Positions 19,632 to 31,100 of a stretch of 64,000 nucleotides of DNA are shown here, piece after piece. The position numbers and the translations under genes are program-made. The notes beneath the pieces were generated by a model, which was given only the letters and a program-made list of their open reading frames with translations, had not been told where the DNA came from and did not search any database. Where the stretch lies: positions 124,001 through 188,000 of the forward strand of contig NZ_JAQSDY010000017.1 in NCBI RefSeq assembly GCF_029946145.1, given 5' to 3'. Within the stretch, counting starts at the first letter, position 1; every line of letters begins with the position of its first letter. This DNA is from Brevundimonas sp. (lineage in GTDB: Bacteria; Pseudomonadota; Alphaproteobacteria; Caulobacterales; Caulobacteraceae).

Positions 19632-20030
19632 TCAGAGGGGCAACCGGCTGAGGTCGTAGCCGGCGCCGGCCGCCGCGGCGCGCAATTCGTCCGCATCCCG
19701 GCCCCGGAGTCGCTCCGCCATCGCCCAGGCCGCGGCCGACCGCGTCCCCGAGCGGCAGAACATCACCGTCGGCCGTCCGTCCGCCAGCAAGGCTCCCACC
19801 GCGGCGGCCTGGGCGGGGTTCGGCATTCCGGTCACCGGAATCCAGTCAAAGTCCAGCCCCGCCTGGCGCGCGGCGGCGTCCATCCTGGCGGCCGTCGGCT
19901 GACCCGGGTCCTCGCCGTCCGGGCGGTTGCTGATGATCCGCCGCACGCCTGACGCCGCAAGATCCGCCAGATCCTCAATGGCCAGCTGCGGCGAGGTCCA
20001 GACGGTCGGCGAAAGGGGACGCGGGGCCAT
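19632..20030 (-). CDS. TIGR01244/DUF442 family phosphatase-like protein
   Basis: The 132-residue product has a protein-tyrosine-phosphatase-like fold of the DUF442 group, often found next to or fused with MBL hydrolases. The active-site loop is 'FCRSGTRS', with Cys92 and Arg98 in the Cys-x5-Arg pattern. 'GVRRIISNRPDGEDPGQP' near the N-terminus is typical. Sulfide-oxidation roles are known for related BLH proteins. Its neighbour at 18522-19424 is an MBL hydrolase, which matches the usual pairing, though the two are not fused. The start is set at 20030, where homologous sequence begins. Confidence 0.8.
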   Translation of the reverse strand: MAPRPLSPTVWTSPQLAIEDLADLAASGVRRIISNRPDGEDPGQPTAARMDAAARQAGLDFDWIPVTGMPNPAQAAAVGALLADGRPTVMFCRSGTRSAAAWAMAERLRGRDADELRAAAAGAGYDLSRLPL

Positions 20031-20032
20031 TG

Positions 20033-20548
20033 CTACTGCCGCCGCACCCGCACGGCGCGGCTGCCGCCGACGGTCATCAGGAAGCTGCCCATGGTGGCCT
20101 TGCGCACCCGCACGGCGTCGCCCGGGCGGGGGCGGTGGCGGATGGGGTCGGAATCGATCTGGCGCCAGACCCCGCCGTCGGCCAGGCGGAAGACCCACCG
20201 GTTGTCGGCGACTTCGGAGGCGCTTTGAAGCGTGGTCTCGATCGAGTCGATCTCGGCCGCGTTGTCGGCGCCGAACAGCCGGGGCAGGGCGGGCATCTCG
20301 AAACCGAACAACTGGCGCCGGGCCTCGCCGATCTGGGCGCGATCCATGACGACGACCTCACCCTGCCGTTCGGCGGAATCCAGCGCGCTGACCGCGGCGT
20401 CATAGCAGCCCAGGCGGGCCGCGCTGTCGACGATGGCGCGGCAGGCCGTCAGGCGGGACAGGGTTCCGGCCCGCTCCTGCGGCGGCGCGGCCTGGCCGGA
20501 CAGGGCCGCGATGGCCGCGGCGGCCGCGAGGCCGGAAATGAATGACAT
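20033..20548 (-). CDS. Hypothetical exported protein (171 aa)
   Basis: The product begins with a signal peptide (MSFISGLAAAAAIAALSGQAA). The mature part has two cysteines ('TACRAI' and 'LGCYDA') close together that could pair. A C-terminal beta-rich section ('NRWVFRLADGGVWRQIDSD', 'GDAVRVRKATMGSFLMTV') resembles an SH3-like or OB-type barrel. Short envelope proteins with this layout are common in Caulobacterales, but I know no function. The start at 20548 has GAGGA upstream. It lies 2 bases upstream of the DUF442 gene, so the two are probably co-transcribed. Confidence 0.75.
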   Translation of the reverse strand: MSFISGLAAAAAIAALSGQAAPPQERAGTLSRLTACRAIVDSAARLGCYDAAVSALDSAERQGEVVVMDRAQIGEARRQLFGFEMPALPRLFGADNAAEIDSIETTLQSASEVADNRWVFRLADGGVWRQIDSDPIRHRPRPGDAVRVRKATMGSFLMTVGGSRAVRVRRQ

Positions 20549-20769
20549 GATGGGTCCTCGTCCGACGGTACGCGCTTCCCGACTTAAGTCGGACAACTCG
20601 TTCCCAGCGTCAACCGGATTGGCTGCAACCGGAGCTGTGACCGTATCGTGGCCTAAATACGACAGTCACGCTTCGACGCGGTTACAACCGTGTAATTATG
20701 CTGGCGAACGGTACGGCGCAGAGCATAACGTCGGGCAACTGCGGCGGGGGAATCTGTCCGTGGGAGAAG

Positions 20770-20779
20770 GGAATATTCC
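20770..20779. promoter_or_regulatory. 10-base palindrome upstream of the TonB receptor
   Basis: GGAATATTCC is a perfect palindrome lying 57 bases before the chosen receptor start. Receptor genes of this type are often controlled by a repressor or ECF factor, so a regulatory role is possible but unproven. Confidence 0.3.
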
Positions 20780-20835
20780 ATTCTAAGGCCGCGACGCCCC
20801 GGAAACGGGCGATGTCGAACATCAGGAGACGACCT

Positions 20836-23829
20836 TTGAGAACCCAGAAAACCCGTAATCGGCTGTTGTCGACGACGATGATCGGCGGCTTCGCCGCCCT
20901 GGCCTTCGCCGCACCTGCCCTTGCGCAGACGGCTCCGGCCCCGCAGGACGAGAGCCAGCTCGACGAAGTCGTCGTCACCGGTTCGCGCATTCCGCAGACC
21001 AACCTGGTCACCACCAGCCCCGTCACCCAGGTGACCGGCGAGGACATCGACATCGCGGGCGTGACCCGGGTCGAGGACCTGGTGAACCAGCTGCCGCAAG
21101 CCTTCGCCGCCCAGAACTCGACGGTCGCCAACGGCGCCTCGGGCACGGCCACGGTGTCGCTGCGCAACCTCGGCTCGTCGCGCACCCTGGTGCTGATCGA
21201 TGGCCGTCGTATGGGTTACGGCTCGCCGAACGACGACGCGGCCGACCTGAACCAGATTCCGGAACAACTGGTCGAGCGCGTTGAAGTCCTGACCGGCGGC
21301 GCTTCCGCCGTCTACGGTTCGGACGCCGTCGCAGGCGTCGTCAACTTCATCATGAAGAAGGACTTCGAAGGCGTTCAGCTGGACGCCCAGTACGGCTTCT
21401 ACCAGCACAACAACGACTATGACGGCGTCGGCAACCTGCGTGCGGAAATCGCTCGCCGTGGCGCGACCAACCCGTCGCAGTTCGCCCTGCCGGACGACAA
21501 CGTCTCGGACGGTGAGAGCCGCTCGATCAACCTGACCGTCGGCGTCTCGGCGCCGGACGGCAAGGGCAACGTGATGGCCTACGCCGGCTATCGCAACAAC
21601 AACGCGATCCTGCAGCGCGACCGCGACTATTCGGCCTGCAGCCTCGGCGCGCCGGCCGCCGTGCGTCCCACCACCTACACCTGCGGCGGTTCGGGCACGT
21701 CCTTCCCGGGTCGTTTCACGAACTTCGCCACCTTCAACTCGACGCTCGGCGCGGGCCGCACGTTCCAGAATTTCAACGCCGACGCCAACAACTACAACTT
21801 CGGTCCGGTGAACTACTATCAGCGCCCCGACGAGCGTTACACCCTGGGCGCCTTCGGTCGCTACGAGATCAACCCGCACGCTGAAGTGTTCGCCCAGCTG
21901 ATGTTCTCCGACTACAAGTCGGTCGCGCAGATCGCTCCGTCGGGCAGCTTCTTCAACACGTCCGATATCAACTGCGACAGCCCCCTGCTGGGCGCGCAGC
22001 AAGCCACCACGATCGGCTGTACGGCGGCCGACATCCTCGCCGGCAATCGTCGTACGCTGTACGTCGGGCGTCGTAACGTCGAGGGCGGCGGTCGTCAGGA
22101 CACGCTGAACTACGAAGCCTACCGCGGCGTCGCCGGCGTCCGTGGCGAGATCGTCCCCGGCTGGAACTATGACGTTGCGGCCCAGTTCTCGCGTGTGAAC
22201 CTGTCGCGCGTCTATCAGAACGACTTCTCGGTGACTCGTCTGGGCCGGGCCCTCGACGTCGTCAGCGTGGGCGGCGTTCCGACCTGCCGTTCGGTCGTCA
22301 ATGGCACCGACCCGGCTTGCGTTCCCTACGATGTCTTCATCGCCGGTGGCGTGACCCAGGCGGCTCTCGACTACCTGCAGATCCCGCTGATCCAGACCGG
22401 TGAAACGACCCAGCAGGTCGTGACCGCCGCGATCACGGGCGATACGGGCTGGAGCATGCCCACGGCCTCGCGCAACCTGCAGGTCGCGTTCGGCGCCGAG
22501 TATCGCCGCGACGCCCTGGGCTCGATCACCGACACCAACTTCCAGTCCGGCGACGGCGCTGGTCAGGGTGGCCCGACGATCGGCTTCACGGGTGACGCGG
22601 ACGTCGCTGAAGTGTTCGCCGAGTTCCAGCTGCCGCTGGCCGACGATCAGCCCTGGGCCTATTCGGCCTCGATCGACGGCGCCTATCGCCGGTCGGAGTA
22701 CGAAAACTACGGCACCGACACCTACAAGCTGGGCGCCGACTACGCACCGATTGAAGACATCCGCTTCCGCGCCAGCTACTCGCGCGCGGTTCGCGCCCCG
22801 AACGTGATCGAACTGTTCACGGCCCAGGGCTTCAACCTGTTCGACGCCGACTTCGATCCCTGCTCGACCCCCGGTCGTGCGGCGAACGGCGCCGGCGCCC
22901 TGCCCGCGAACTGCATCGGCGGCGCGTCGTATCAGGTCACGGCTGGCCAGGCTGCCAGCGGTGCTCTGGACAGCCCGGCTGGTCAGTACAGCTTCCTGCA
23001 GGGCGGTAACCCGAACCTGAACCCGGAAGAAGCCGACACCTACACGGCCGGCGTCGTCTGGGAGCCCAGCTTCTTCCCGCGCTTCAACCTCTCGGTTGAC
23101 TACTTCAGCATCAAGATCGACGGCGCCATCCAGACGCTCGGCGCCCTGAACACGCTGAACCTCTGCTACAACCAGAACGACGCCGCCGCGTGCAGCCGCA
23201 TCAGCCGCAACCCGGGTGGCGGTCAGCTGTGGGTTGGTTCGGGCAACGTCCAGGACCTGAACATCAACATCGGCGGTTACGAAACCTCCGGCATTGACGT
23301 CAACGCCAACTACAGCGTGGACCTGGAAGACTGGGGCGTCGCTGGCTACGGCTCGCTGTCGGGCTCGTTCGTCGGGACCTATCTCAGCGAACTGGTCACC
23401 GACACGGGCGCAGGCCAGACTGACTCGGTCTATGATTGCACCGGCTTCTACGCCAACCAGTGCGGCGTTCCGAACCCGGAATGGCGTCACCGCGCCCGTC
23501 TGACCTGGTCCACGCCTTGGGACCTGGACGTGTCGGGCACCTGGCGTCACTACGGCGAGGTTGAACTCGCCGTCCTGGGCGCTGGTGGTTCGCTGAACAA
23601 CGGCGGCGCCCGTCTGGACCGTTACTTCGACGCCGAGAACTACTTCGACCTGGCGGCGACCTGGCAGGTGATGGATACCGTCACCTTCCGCGCCGGCGTC
23701 AACAACGTGTTCGATAACGATCCGCAACTGTCCTACAGCGTGGGTACGACCGGCAACGGCAACACCTATCCGCAGCTGTATGATGCGCTGGGCCGTTACG
23801 TCTTCTTCGGTGTCACCGCCAACTTCTAA
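20836..23829 (+). CDS. TonB-dependent outer-membrane receptor
   Basis: The 997-residue product is an outer-membrane beta-barrel transporter powered by TonB. The signal peptide is 'RLLSTTMIGGFAALAFAAPALAQ'. The TonB box is 'DEVVVTGSRI'. The plug domain runs over about 130 residues with 'SLRNLGSSRTLVLIDGRR' and 'ERVEVLTGGASAVYGSDAVAGVVN'. The barrel ends in the terminal aromatic 'VFFGVTANF'. The start chosen is TTG 20836, because AGGAGA lies 6 bases before it; ATG 20812 is an in-frame alternative with a weaker ribosome site. The substrate is unknown; the family imports siderophores, vitamins, sugars or peptides. No inner-membrane partner gene is next to it. Confidence 0.95.
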   Translation: MRTQKTRNRLLSTTMIGGFAALAFAAPALAQTAPAPQDESQLDEVVVTGSRIPQTNLVTTSPVTQVTGEDIDIAGVTRVEDLVNQLPQAFAAQNSTVANGASGTATVSLRNLGSSRTLVLIDGRRMGYGSPNDDAADLNQIPEQLVERVEVLTGGASAVYGSDAVAGVVNFIMKKDFEGVQLDAQYGFYQHNNDYDGVGNLRAEIARRGATNPSQFALPDDNVSDGESRSINLTVGVSAPDGKGNVMAYAGYRNNNAILQRDRDYSACSLGAPAAVRPTTYTCGGSGTSFPGRFTNFATFNSTLGAGRTFQNFNADANNYNFGPVNYYQRPDERYTLGAFGRYEINPHAEVFAQLMFSDYKSVAQIAPSGSFFNTSDINCDSPLLGAQQATTIGCTAADILAGNRRTLYVGRRNVEGGGRQDTLNYEAYRGVAGVRGEIVPGWNYDVAAQFSRVNLSRVYQNDFSVTRLGRALDVVSVGGVPTCRSVVNGTDPACVPYDVFIAGGVTQAALDYLQIPLIQTGETTQQVVTAAITGDTGWSMPTASRNLQVAFGAEYRRDALGSITDTNFQSGDGAGQGGPTIGFTGDADVAEVFAEFQLPLADDQPWAYSASIDGAYRRSEYENYGTDTYKLGADYAPIEDIRFRASYSRAVRAPNVIELFTAQGFNLFDADFDPCSTPGRAANGAGALPANCIGGASYQVTAGQAASGALDSPAGQYSFLQGGNPNLNPEEADTYTAGVVWEPSFFPRFNLSVDYFSIKIDGAIQTLGALNTLNLCYNQNDAAACSRISRNPGGGQLWVGSGNVQDLNINIGGYETSGIDVNANYSVDLEDWGVAGYGSLSGSFVGTYLSELVTDTGAGQTDSVYDCTGFYANQCGVPNPEWRHRARLTWSTPWDLDVSGTWRHYGEVELAVLGAGGSLNNGGARLDRYFDAENYFDLAATWQVMDTVTFRAGVNNVFDNDPQLSYSVGTTGNGNTYPQLYDALGRYVFFGVTANF

Positions 23830-23852
23830 GGCCTGATACCCAAGACCATCTG

Positions 23853-23885
23853 GGGCGGCGGATCTTCGGGTCCGCCGCCCTTTTT
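23853..23885 (+). terminator. Intrinsic terminator with TTCG tetraloop after the receptor
   Basis: A 12-pair stem (23853-23864 with 23869-23880, one G-T pair) closes on a C(TTCG)G tetraloop and is followed by five T. This is among the most stable intrinsic terminators in the window. Confidence 0.95.
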
Positions 23886-23973
23886 GTTGCCTGGAGCCAC
23901 GCCGCACAAAAACCATTTGCGGTGTTCAAGCGTTTCCAGCTGACATTCGTCATCCACTGTTCCAGGCGCCTTC

Positions 23974-24510
23974 ATGCTGATCACCCTCGTTTCCGCCCTG
24001 ATGCTCTCCACCCAGACGCCCGCACCCGCCCGGGACGGCGGCGTCGTGAACACCGCCCCGGGCGCTGAAGCGGTGGAGACCGAGCGGTTCCGTGAAGCGG
24101 TCGCCTACGCCAACCCGATGCCGCGCGGTGCGCCCGAGACCGACTATCCGCTGGTGGCGTGGTGCGAGGCGCTGGTGAACGGCCACGTGGCCCTGGGCGA
24201 GACCCTGACCGACGCCGATCCGCTGGATCAGGACATCATCCGTCTGGGCAAGCTGGAGGCCGCCGACTTCCGCGCGGCGCTGGACGCCGCCGAGCCGCGC
24301 CAGACCGCCGCCAGCCGGGCCGCCGCCCGCGCCGCCGCCGCCGAGGCCACGGCCAAATGGGCGCCGCTGGCCGGGCAGGATGAAACCGTGCGCAGCCAGG
24401 CCTTCGGTCTGTTCTTCGGCCTGCCGGGCCGCTGCGAGCACGCCGCGCGGCGTATTCGCGGCAACATCACGACCGCCCCGGCGACGCCGGCCGACGTGGG
24501 TCTGGAATAG
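23974..24510 (+). CDS. Hypothetical exported alanine-rich protein (178 aa)
   Basis: The product has a short signal-like N-terminus (MLITLVSALMLSTQTPAPA). It then has a helical body with two cysteines ('VAWCEALVNGH', 'PGRCEHAARR') and an Ala/Arg-rich helix ('AASRAAARAAAAEATAKW'). No catalytic motif was found and no family is recognised. It follows the receptor by about 140 bases but behind a strong terminator, so it should have its own promoter. A family A repeat lies right after it. Confidence 0.7.
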   Translation: MLITLVSALMLSTQTPAPARDGGVVNTAPGAEAVETERFREAVAYANPMPRGAPETDYPLVAWCEALVNGHVALGETLTDADPLDQDIIRLGKLEAADFRAALDAAEPRQTAASRAAARAAAAEATAKWAPLAGQDETVRSQAFGLFFGLPGRCEHAARRIRGNITTAPATPADVGLE

Positions 24511-24519
24511 GCATTCTGT

Positions 24520-24685
24520 CCTTCTCCCCTTGCGGGAGAAGGTGTCAGGCGAAGCCTGACGGATGAGGGGTCTCTCTGACGGCGCGCATCATCGACCGCC
24601 GGTGGCTCGCTCGCCGACCCCGCCGATGCGACCCCTCATCCGACCTCGCTCCGCTCGGCCACCTTCTCCCGCAAGGGGAGAAGGG
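24520..24685. repeat. Palindromic intergenic repeat, family A copy 2
   Basis: This element of about 166 bases begins with CCTTCTCCCC, contains GTGTCAGGCGAAGCCTGACG and GGATGAGGGG as in copy 1, and ends with the inverted arm. The segment from GGAGAAGG to GATGAGGGG is identical to copy 1 over more than 30 bases, while the centre differs. Like copy 1, it lies between gene ends and touches the neighbouring stop codon region. Confidence 0.85.
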
Positions 24686-24693
24686 AAGGCGCC

Positions 24694-27360
<2,667 letters not shown>

Positions 27361-27369
27361 TACAGACTT

Positions 27370-27498
27370 CCGCTCATCCCGGCGAAAGCCGGGACCCAGT
27401 GCTTTCGTGAGGCACTGTGTGTGGGATTGAGGGCGGTTTGAGCCGGGCGCCGGTCATCGCCCAAAGAACTGGGTCCCGGCTTTCGCCGGGATGAGCGG
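27370..27498. repeat. Long inverted repeat between the two metH genes
   Basis: Two 31-base arms (27370-27400 and 27468-27498) are exact complements and flank 67 bases. Each arm itself contains the small hairpin CCCGGC-GAAA-GCCGGG. This is a dispersed intergenic element type common in alphaproteobacteria. As RNA it would form a large hairpin within the presumed met transcript and may alter the relative expression of the two metH genes. Confidence 0.9.
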
Positions 27499-27511
27499 AG
27501 AAGGGTGAGCA

Positions 27512-28591
27512 TCACGCTACCAGTTCAAAGGGTTCGAGGCCGGAGAGGCGCATGGCCACGGGCCGTTCGGGAATTTCGCGGGTCGGCAGTTTCGACACCG
27601 CCTCGGCCGTATGCCGGATATGGTCCGGCGTCGTGCCGCAGCAGCCGCCGACGATGTTGACCAGGCCGGACGCCGCCCATTCCTCGATGAAGTGGGCGGT
27701 CTGGTGCGGTTCCTCGTCGTACTGGCCCATGGCGTTGGGCAGGCCGGCGTTGGGATAGGCGGCGACCAGGGTGTCGGCCACCCGGCTCAGCTCGGCGATG
27801 AAGGGCCGCATCAGATCGGCCCCAAGGGCGCAGTTGAAACCGATGGCGAAGGGTTTGGCGTGGCGCACGCTGTTCCAGAAGGCTTCCGCCGTCTGGCCCG
27901 ACAGGGTCCGGCCCGAACGGTCGGTGATGGTGCCCGAAATCCAGATCGGCAGGGCCTCCATGCCCTCGTCCTCGAGGTCCTTGATCGCCTTGATCGCCGC
28001 CTTGCAGTTGAGCGTGTCGGTGATGGTCTCGATCAGATAGAGGTCGACCCCGCCCTCGTTCAGCGCCCGAGCCTGCTGCTTGTAGGCGTCATAGACCTGA
28101 TCGAACGTCACCAGACGCGCGCCGGGGTCGTTCACGTCCGACGACATCGACAGCATCTTGTTCAGCGGCCCGATCGAACCGGCGGCGAAGCGCGGCTTGT
28201 CCGGGGTCTTCGCGGTCCAGCGGTCGGCGGCGGCGCGGGCCAGTTTGGCGCCCTCCAGATTGATGTCCCACACCGACTGTTCGTCCAGCTTGTAGTCGTC
28301 CTGGGCGATGACCGTGGCCGAGAAGGTGTTGGTCTCGGAGATGTCGGCCCCGGCGGCGAAATACTGGTCGTGCAGGCCGGCGATGATGTCGGGCCGGGTC
28401 AGGCACAGGATGTCGTTGTTGCCCTTCATCTGGCCGTTGTGCGCGGCGAAGCGGTCGCCGCGGAAATCCTCTTCCGACAGCTCGCTGCGCTGGATCATCA
28501 CGCCCCAGGCGCCGTCGAGGACGAGGATGCGCTCCTTCGCGGCCCGGTGCAGGGCGGCGATGCGTTCGCTGCGGGGGAGGGAAGAACTCAT
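27512..28591 (-). CDS. metH: Methionine synthase, homocysteine-binding module
   Basis: The 359-residue product is the zinc homocysteine S-methyltransferase domain of MetH as a stand-alone protein. Zinc ligands are seen as Cys in 'GFNCALGAD' and the Cys-Cys pair in '[12 protein letters not shown]'. The N-terminus '[13 protein letters not shown]' and 'SETNTFSA' are conserved. It must work with the folate/cobalamin subunit encoded downstream. Its start overlaps the metF stop by 4 bases (ATGA), which indicates translational coupling. Confidence 0.95.
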   Translation of the reverse strand: MSSSLPRSERIAALHRAAKERILVLDGAWGVMIQRSELSEEDFRGDRFAAHNGQMKGNNDILCLTRPDIIAGLHDQYFAAGADISETNTFSATVIAQDDYKLDEQSVWDINLEGAKLARAAADRWTAKTPDKPRFAAGSIGPLNKMLSMSSDVNDPGARLVTFDQVYDAYKQQARALNEGGVDLYLIETITDTLNCKAAIKAIKDLEDEGMEALPIWISGTITDRSGRTLSGQTAEAFWNSVRHAKPFAIGFNCALGADLMRPFIAELSRVADTLVAAYPNAGLPNAMGQYDEEPHQTAHFIEEWAASGLVNIVGGCCGTTPDHIRHTAEAVSKLPTREIPERPVAMRLSGLEPFELVA

Positions 28592-29544
28592 ACTGTGGCG
28601 GCCTTCGTCTCACGCACGCCCAGCACCCGGCAGATCGCATAGACCAGGTCGGCGCGGTTCAAGGTGTAGAAGTGGAAGTCGGCGAAGCCCTCTTCCTGGA
28701 GGCGGGCGCAGGTCTCGGCGGCCACCGAGGCCGCGATCAGCTTGCGCGTCTCCGGGTCGTCGTCCAGCCCGTCGAAATGGGCTGCCAGCCAGTCGGGCAC
28801 GGCCGCGCCGCAAGCCGCCGACATCCGCTTGAGGCCGTTGAAATTGGTGACCGGCATGATGCCCGGCGACATCGGAATGGTGATCCCGGCCGCCCGTACC
28901 CGGTCGCGGAAGCGCAGGAAGGCGTCGATGTCGAAGAAGAACTGGCTGATGGCGCGCGTGGCTCCGGCGTCGATCTTGGCCTTCAGAACATCGATGTCAT
29001 GGTCTGTCGACGGGCTTTCTGGATGGCCCTCGGGATAGCAGCCGACGATGACGTCGAAGCCGCCCTTCGCCGTGATCGCGGCGGTCAGTTCGGTGGCGTT
29101 TGCGTAACCGTCCGTACGCGGAACATAGGTTCCACCGATGCCGTTTCCGCCCGGCGGATCGCCGCGCAGGGCCACGATGTGACGCACCCCGGCGTCGCGA
29201 TAGCCTTCGATGACCGCATCCACATCCTCACGGCTGGCCTCGACGCAGGTCAGGTGGGCGGCGGGGGTCAGGGCGGTTTCCGCCAGGATGCGCTCGACCG
29301 TCCGGTGCGTCCGCTCCCGCGTGGAGCCGCCGGCGCCATAGGTCACAGAGACGAACTCGGGCTGCAGCGGCGCCAGACGGGTCACCGCCTTCCACAGATT
29401 GGCCTCGGCCTCGTCGGACCTGGGCGGGAAGAATTCGAACGAGACGCGGGGGCGCGAGGAATCCTGCCCGGCGCGCGCCACGGGCCCCAGCGGCGACAGC
29501 AACAGGGCGCGGGCCTCGGCGAGACTGCGGGGGGCGATGCTCAT
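28588..29544 (-). CDS. metF: Methylenetetrahydrofolate reductase
   Basis: The 318-residue FAD enzyme reduces 5,10-methylene-tetrahydrofolate to 5-methyl-tetrahydrofolate, the methyl donor for MetH. Conserved parts are '[18 protein letters not shown]', '[16 protein letters not shown]', '[10 protein letters not shown]', '[10 protein letters not shown]' and '[16 protein letters not shown]'. Length is typical for the bacterial enzyme. It overlaps both the upstream regulator gene and the downstream metH gene by 4 bases, forming a tight methyl-cycle operon. Confidence 0.97.
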   Translation of the reverse strand: MSIAPRSLAEARALLLSPLGPVARAGQDSSRPRVSFEFFPPRSDEAEANLWKAVTRLAPLQPEFVSVTYGAGGSTRERTHRTVERILAETALTPAAHLTCVEASREDVDAVIEGYRDAGVRHIVALRGDPPGGNGIGGTYVPRTDGYANATELTAAITAKGGFDVIVGCYPEGHPESPSTDHDIDVLKAKIDAGATRAISQFFFDIDAFLRFRDRVRAAGITIPMSPGIMPVTNFNGLKRMSAACGAAVPDWLAAHFDGLDDDPETRKLIAASVAAETCARLQEEGFADFHFYTLNRADLVYAICRVLGVRETKAATV

Positions 29545-30503
29545 GCGACCTTGGCCTTGGCTGCGGCTGGACGTTCGGCGGTCCAGATCGAGACGGTCAG
29601 GCCGTCGGTATCAGGGGGAAGGGCGATCGGCGCGCTCGGCTTCAGGCCCGCGCCGGAGAGCCAGCGCTGCATCTCGGGGTCGGAGAAGCCAAGGTGGCGA
29701 TGCTGATGTTCCTCGCGCAGATGCCCCAGCTGATGCGGCGCGAAATCGACGATCAGCAGCCGGCCGCCGGGCATGACCAGCCGCGCCGCCTCGGCCACGG
29801 CCGCGGCCGGATCGGCGAGGTAGTGCAGGACCTGATGCACCAGCACCAGATCGGCGCTGTGCTCGGGCAGGCGGGTGGCGAAAATGTCGCCGTGGCGTAG
29901 TTCGACCTTCTCCAGCCCGGCCCTCGTCACATTGGCGCGGGCGATGTTCAGCATGTTCTGGCTCAGGTCCAGTCCGACGGACATCTTCGCTGACTTGCCC
30001 AGCAGGGTCAGCATCCGGCCCGAGCCGGTGCCCAGGTCGACGACCCGCTCGAACGGCCCGTCACCGGCGGCGCGCTTGATCGCCGCCTCGACGGCGGTTT
30101 CACTGACATACAGCGAGCGGATGCGGTCCCACTGGGGCGCGACGCGCTCGAAATAGGCGCTGGCCGCCGCGCCGCGGTCGCGCCTCACGTCCTCAAGGCG
30201 GCGGTCGTCGGCCTCATGGGCGGCGGCGTCCAGCAGGTCCAGCACGGTGTCGACCAGCCGCCGCGCCAGAGCGTCCGACGACAGGCGGTAGAAGACCCGC
30301 GCACCGTCGGGAAATCGCTCGATCAACCCGGCATCGGCCATCAGCTTCAAGTGCCGGGACACGCGCGGCTGGCTCTGGTCCAGAATCCGCGACAATTCCA
30401 TCACCGACAGCTCTTCGCCGGCCAGCAGCGACAGCACGCGCAGGCGAGTGGGCTCGCCCGCGGCGCGCAGCGCTTCGATAACCTGATCTGCAGTCAATGA
30501 CAT
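29541..30503 (-). CDS. ArsR-type regulator fused to a SAM-dependent methyltransferase domain (SahR-like)
   Basis: The 320-residue protein joins an ArsR winged helix (residues 1-95, with 'RLRVLSLLAGEELSVMELSRILDQSQPRVSRHL') to a class I methyltransferase domain with the SAM loop 'VVDLGTGSGRML' (GTGSG at 158-162). Such fusions head methionine operons in alphaproteobacteria and are thought to sense S-adenosylhomocysteine or SAM. It is the first gene of the operon with metF and both metH genes. The start at 30503 is preferred because homologous sequence begins there; there is no ribosome site and an operator-like palindrome lies 6 bases upstream, so the mRNA is probably leaderless. Confidence 0.88.
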   Translation of the reverse strand: MSLTADQVIEALRAAGEPTRLRVLSLLAGEELSVMELSRILDQSQPRVSRHLKLMADAGLIERFPDGARVFYRLSSDALARRLVDTVLDLLDAAAHEADDRRLEDVRRDRGAAASAYFERVAPQWDRIRSLYVSETAVEAAIKRAAGDGPFERVVDLGTGSGRMLTLLGKSAKMSVGLDLSQNMLNIARANVTRAGLEKVELRHGDIFATRLPEHSADLVLVHQVLHYLADPAAAVAEAARLVMPGGRLLIVDFAPHQLGHLREEHQHRHLGFSDPEMQRWLSGAGLKPSAPIALPPDTDGLTVSIWTAERPAAAKAKVA

Positions 30504-30509
30504 AAGCTT

Positions 30510-30529
30510 ATATAAAGATATCCTTATAT
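30510..30529. promoter_or_regulatory. Operator-like palindrome at the met operon promoter
   Basis: ATATAAAGATATCCTTATAT is a 20-base palindrome centred on GATATC with a single mismatched pair. It is strongly AT-rich in a GC-rich genome and lies 6 bases upstream of the regulator's start codon. The position fits autorepression by the ArsR-type regulator of the whole met operon. Confidence 0.7.
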
Positions 30530-30617
30530 GATTTGGCAAGTGAATTGCGACGCGCGACACGACCGGGGAAACGGGCGTACACTGTCTGATCCCGTGGAAC
30601 CCGGCCGGAGAGACGCC

Positions 30618-31100
30618 ATGATCCGCACCGCCTTCGCCTCGTCAGCCGCGCTTGTGGTGCTCGCCGTGGCCGGCGCCGCAGCCGCCCAGACCCCGCCGCC
30701 CGGCATGGCCGGCATGGGCGGTCCGCAGACCCTGGAAGCCATGCAGGCGCGTCAGGACCAGATGTTCGACCGCCTCGACGTCAACACCGACGGCATGATC
30801 ACCGGCAATGAGCTGGCGGTTCTGACCCAGCCGCCGATGAACCAGGCGGGCGGACCGCGGATGCGGTCGATGATCACCCGCGCCGACGCCGACCGGAACG
30901 CCCGCATCAGCCGCGACGAGATGCGCAACGCCGCCGCCGCCCTGTTCGCCAGCCTGGATGCCGATCACGATGGTCTCGTCAGCCCGACCGAGCGCGCCGC
31001 CATGATGCCCGCCGCCGCCGCGCCGGCGCCCGCGCGGATGACGGTCCCCTCGACGGTCCCGGCCGACCAGACCGGCATGGACGTCCCGAACGGCGGCTAG
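30618..31100 (+). CDS. Exported EF-hand calcium-binding protein
   Basis: The 160-residue product has a signal peptide (MIRTAFASSAALVVLAVAGAA) and three EF-hand loops. These are DVNTDGMITGNE (54-65), DADRNARISRDE (90-101) and DADHDGLVSPTE (114-125). The second loop lacks the usual Gly at position 6. It likely buffers or senses calcium in the periplasm; the specific role is unknown. The ATG follows GGAGAG. It diverges from the met operon and its 3' end overlaps the convergent dehydrogenase gene by 4 bases. Confidence 0.88.
   Translation: MIRTAFASSAALVVLAVAGAAAAQTPPPGMAGMGGPQTLEAMQARQDQMFDRLDVNTDGMITGNELAVLTQPPMNQAGGPRMRSMITRADADRNARISRDEMRNAAAALFASLDADHDGLVSPTERAAMMPAAAAPAPARMTVPSTVPADQTGMDVPNGG

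Noticed and set aside
20653..23916. A 1087-codon open frame on the minus strand
   Set aside because: It is the mirror of the TonB receptor gene; its composition (Val, Arg, Gly, Asp rich without motifs) is that of an antisense frame in GC-rich DNA.
27370..27498. SAM or cobalamin riboswitch between the metH genes
   Set aside because: The segment is a simple 31-base inverted repeat with CCCGGC-GAAA-GCCGGG hairpins and lacks any riboswitch core such as a B12-box; the same type of sequence is a dispersed repeat.
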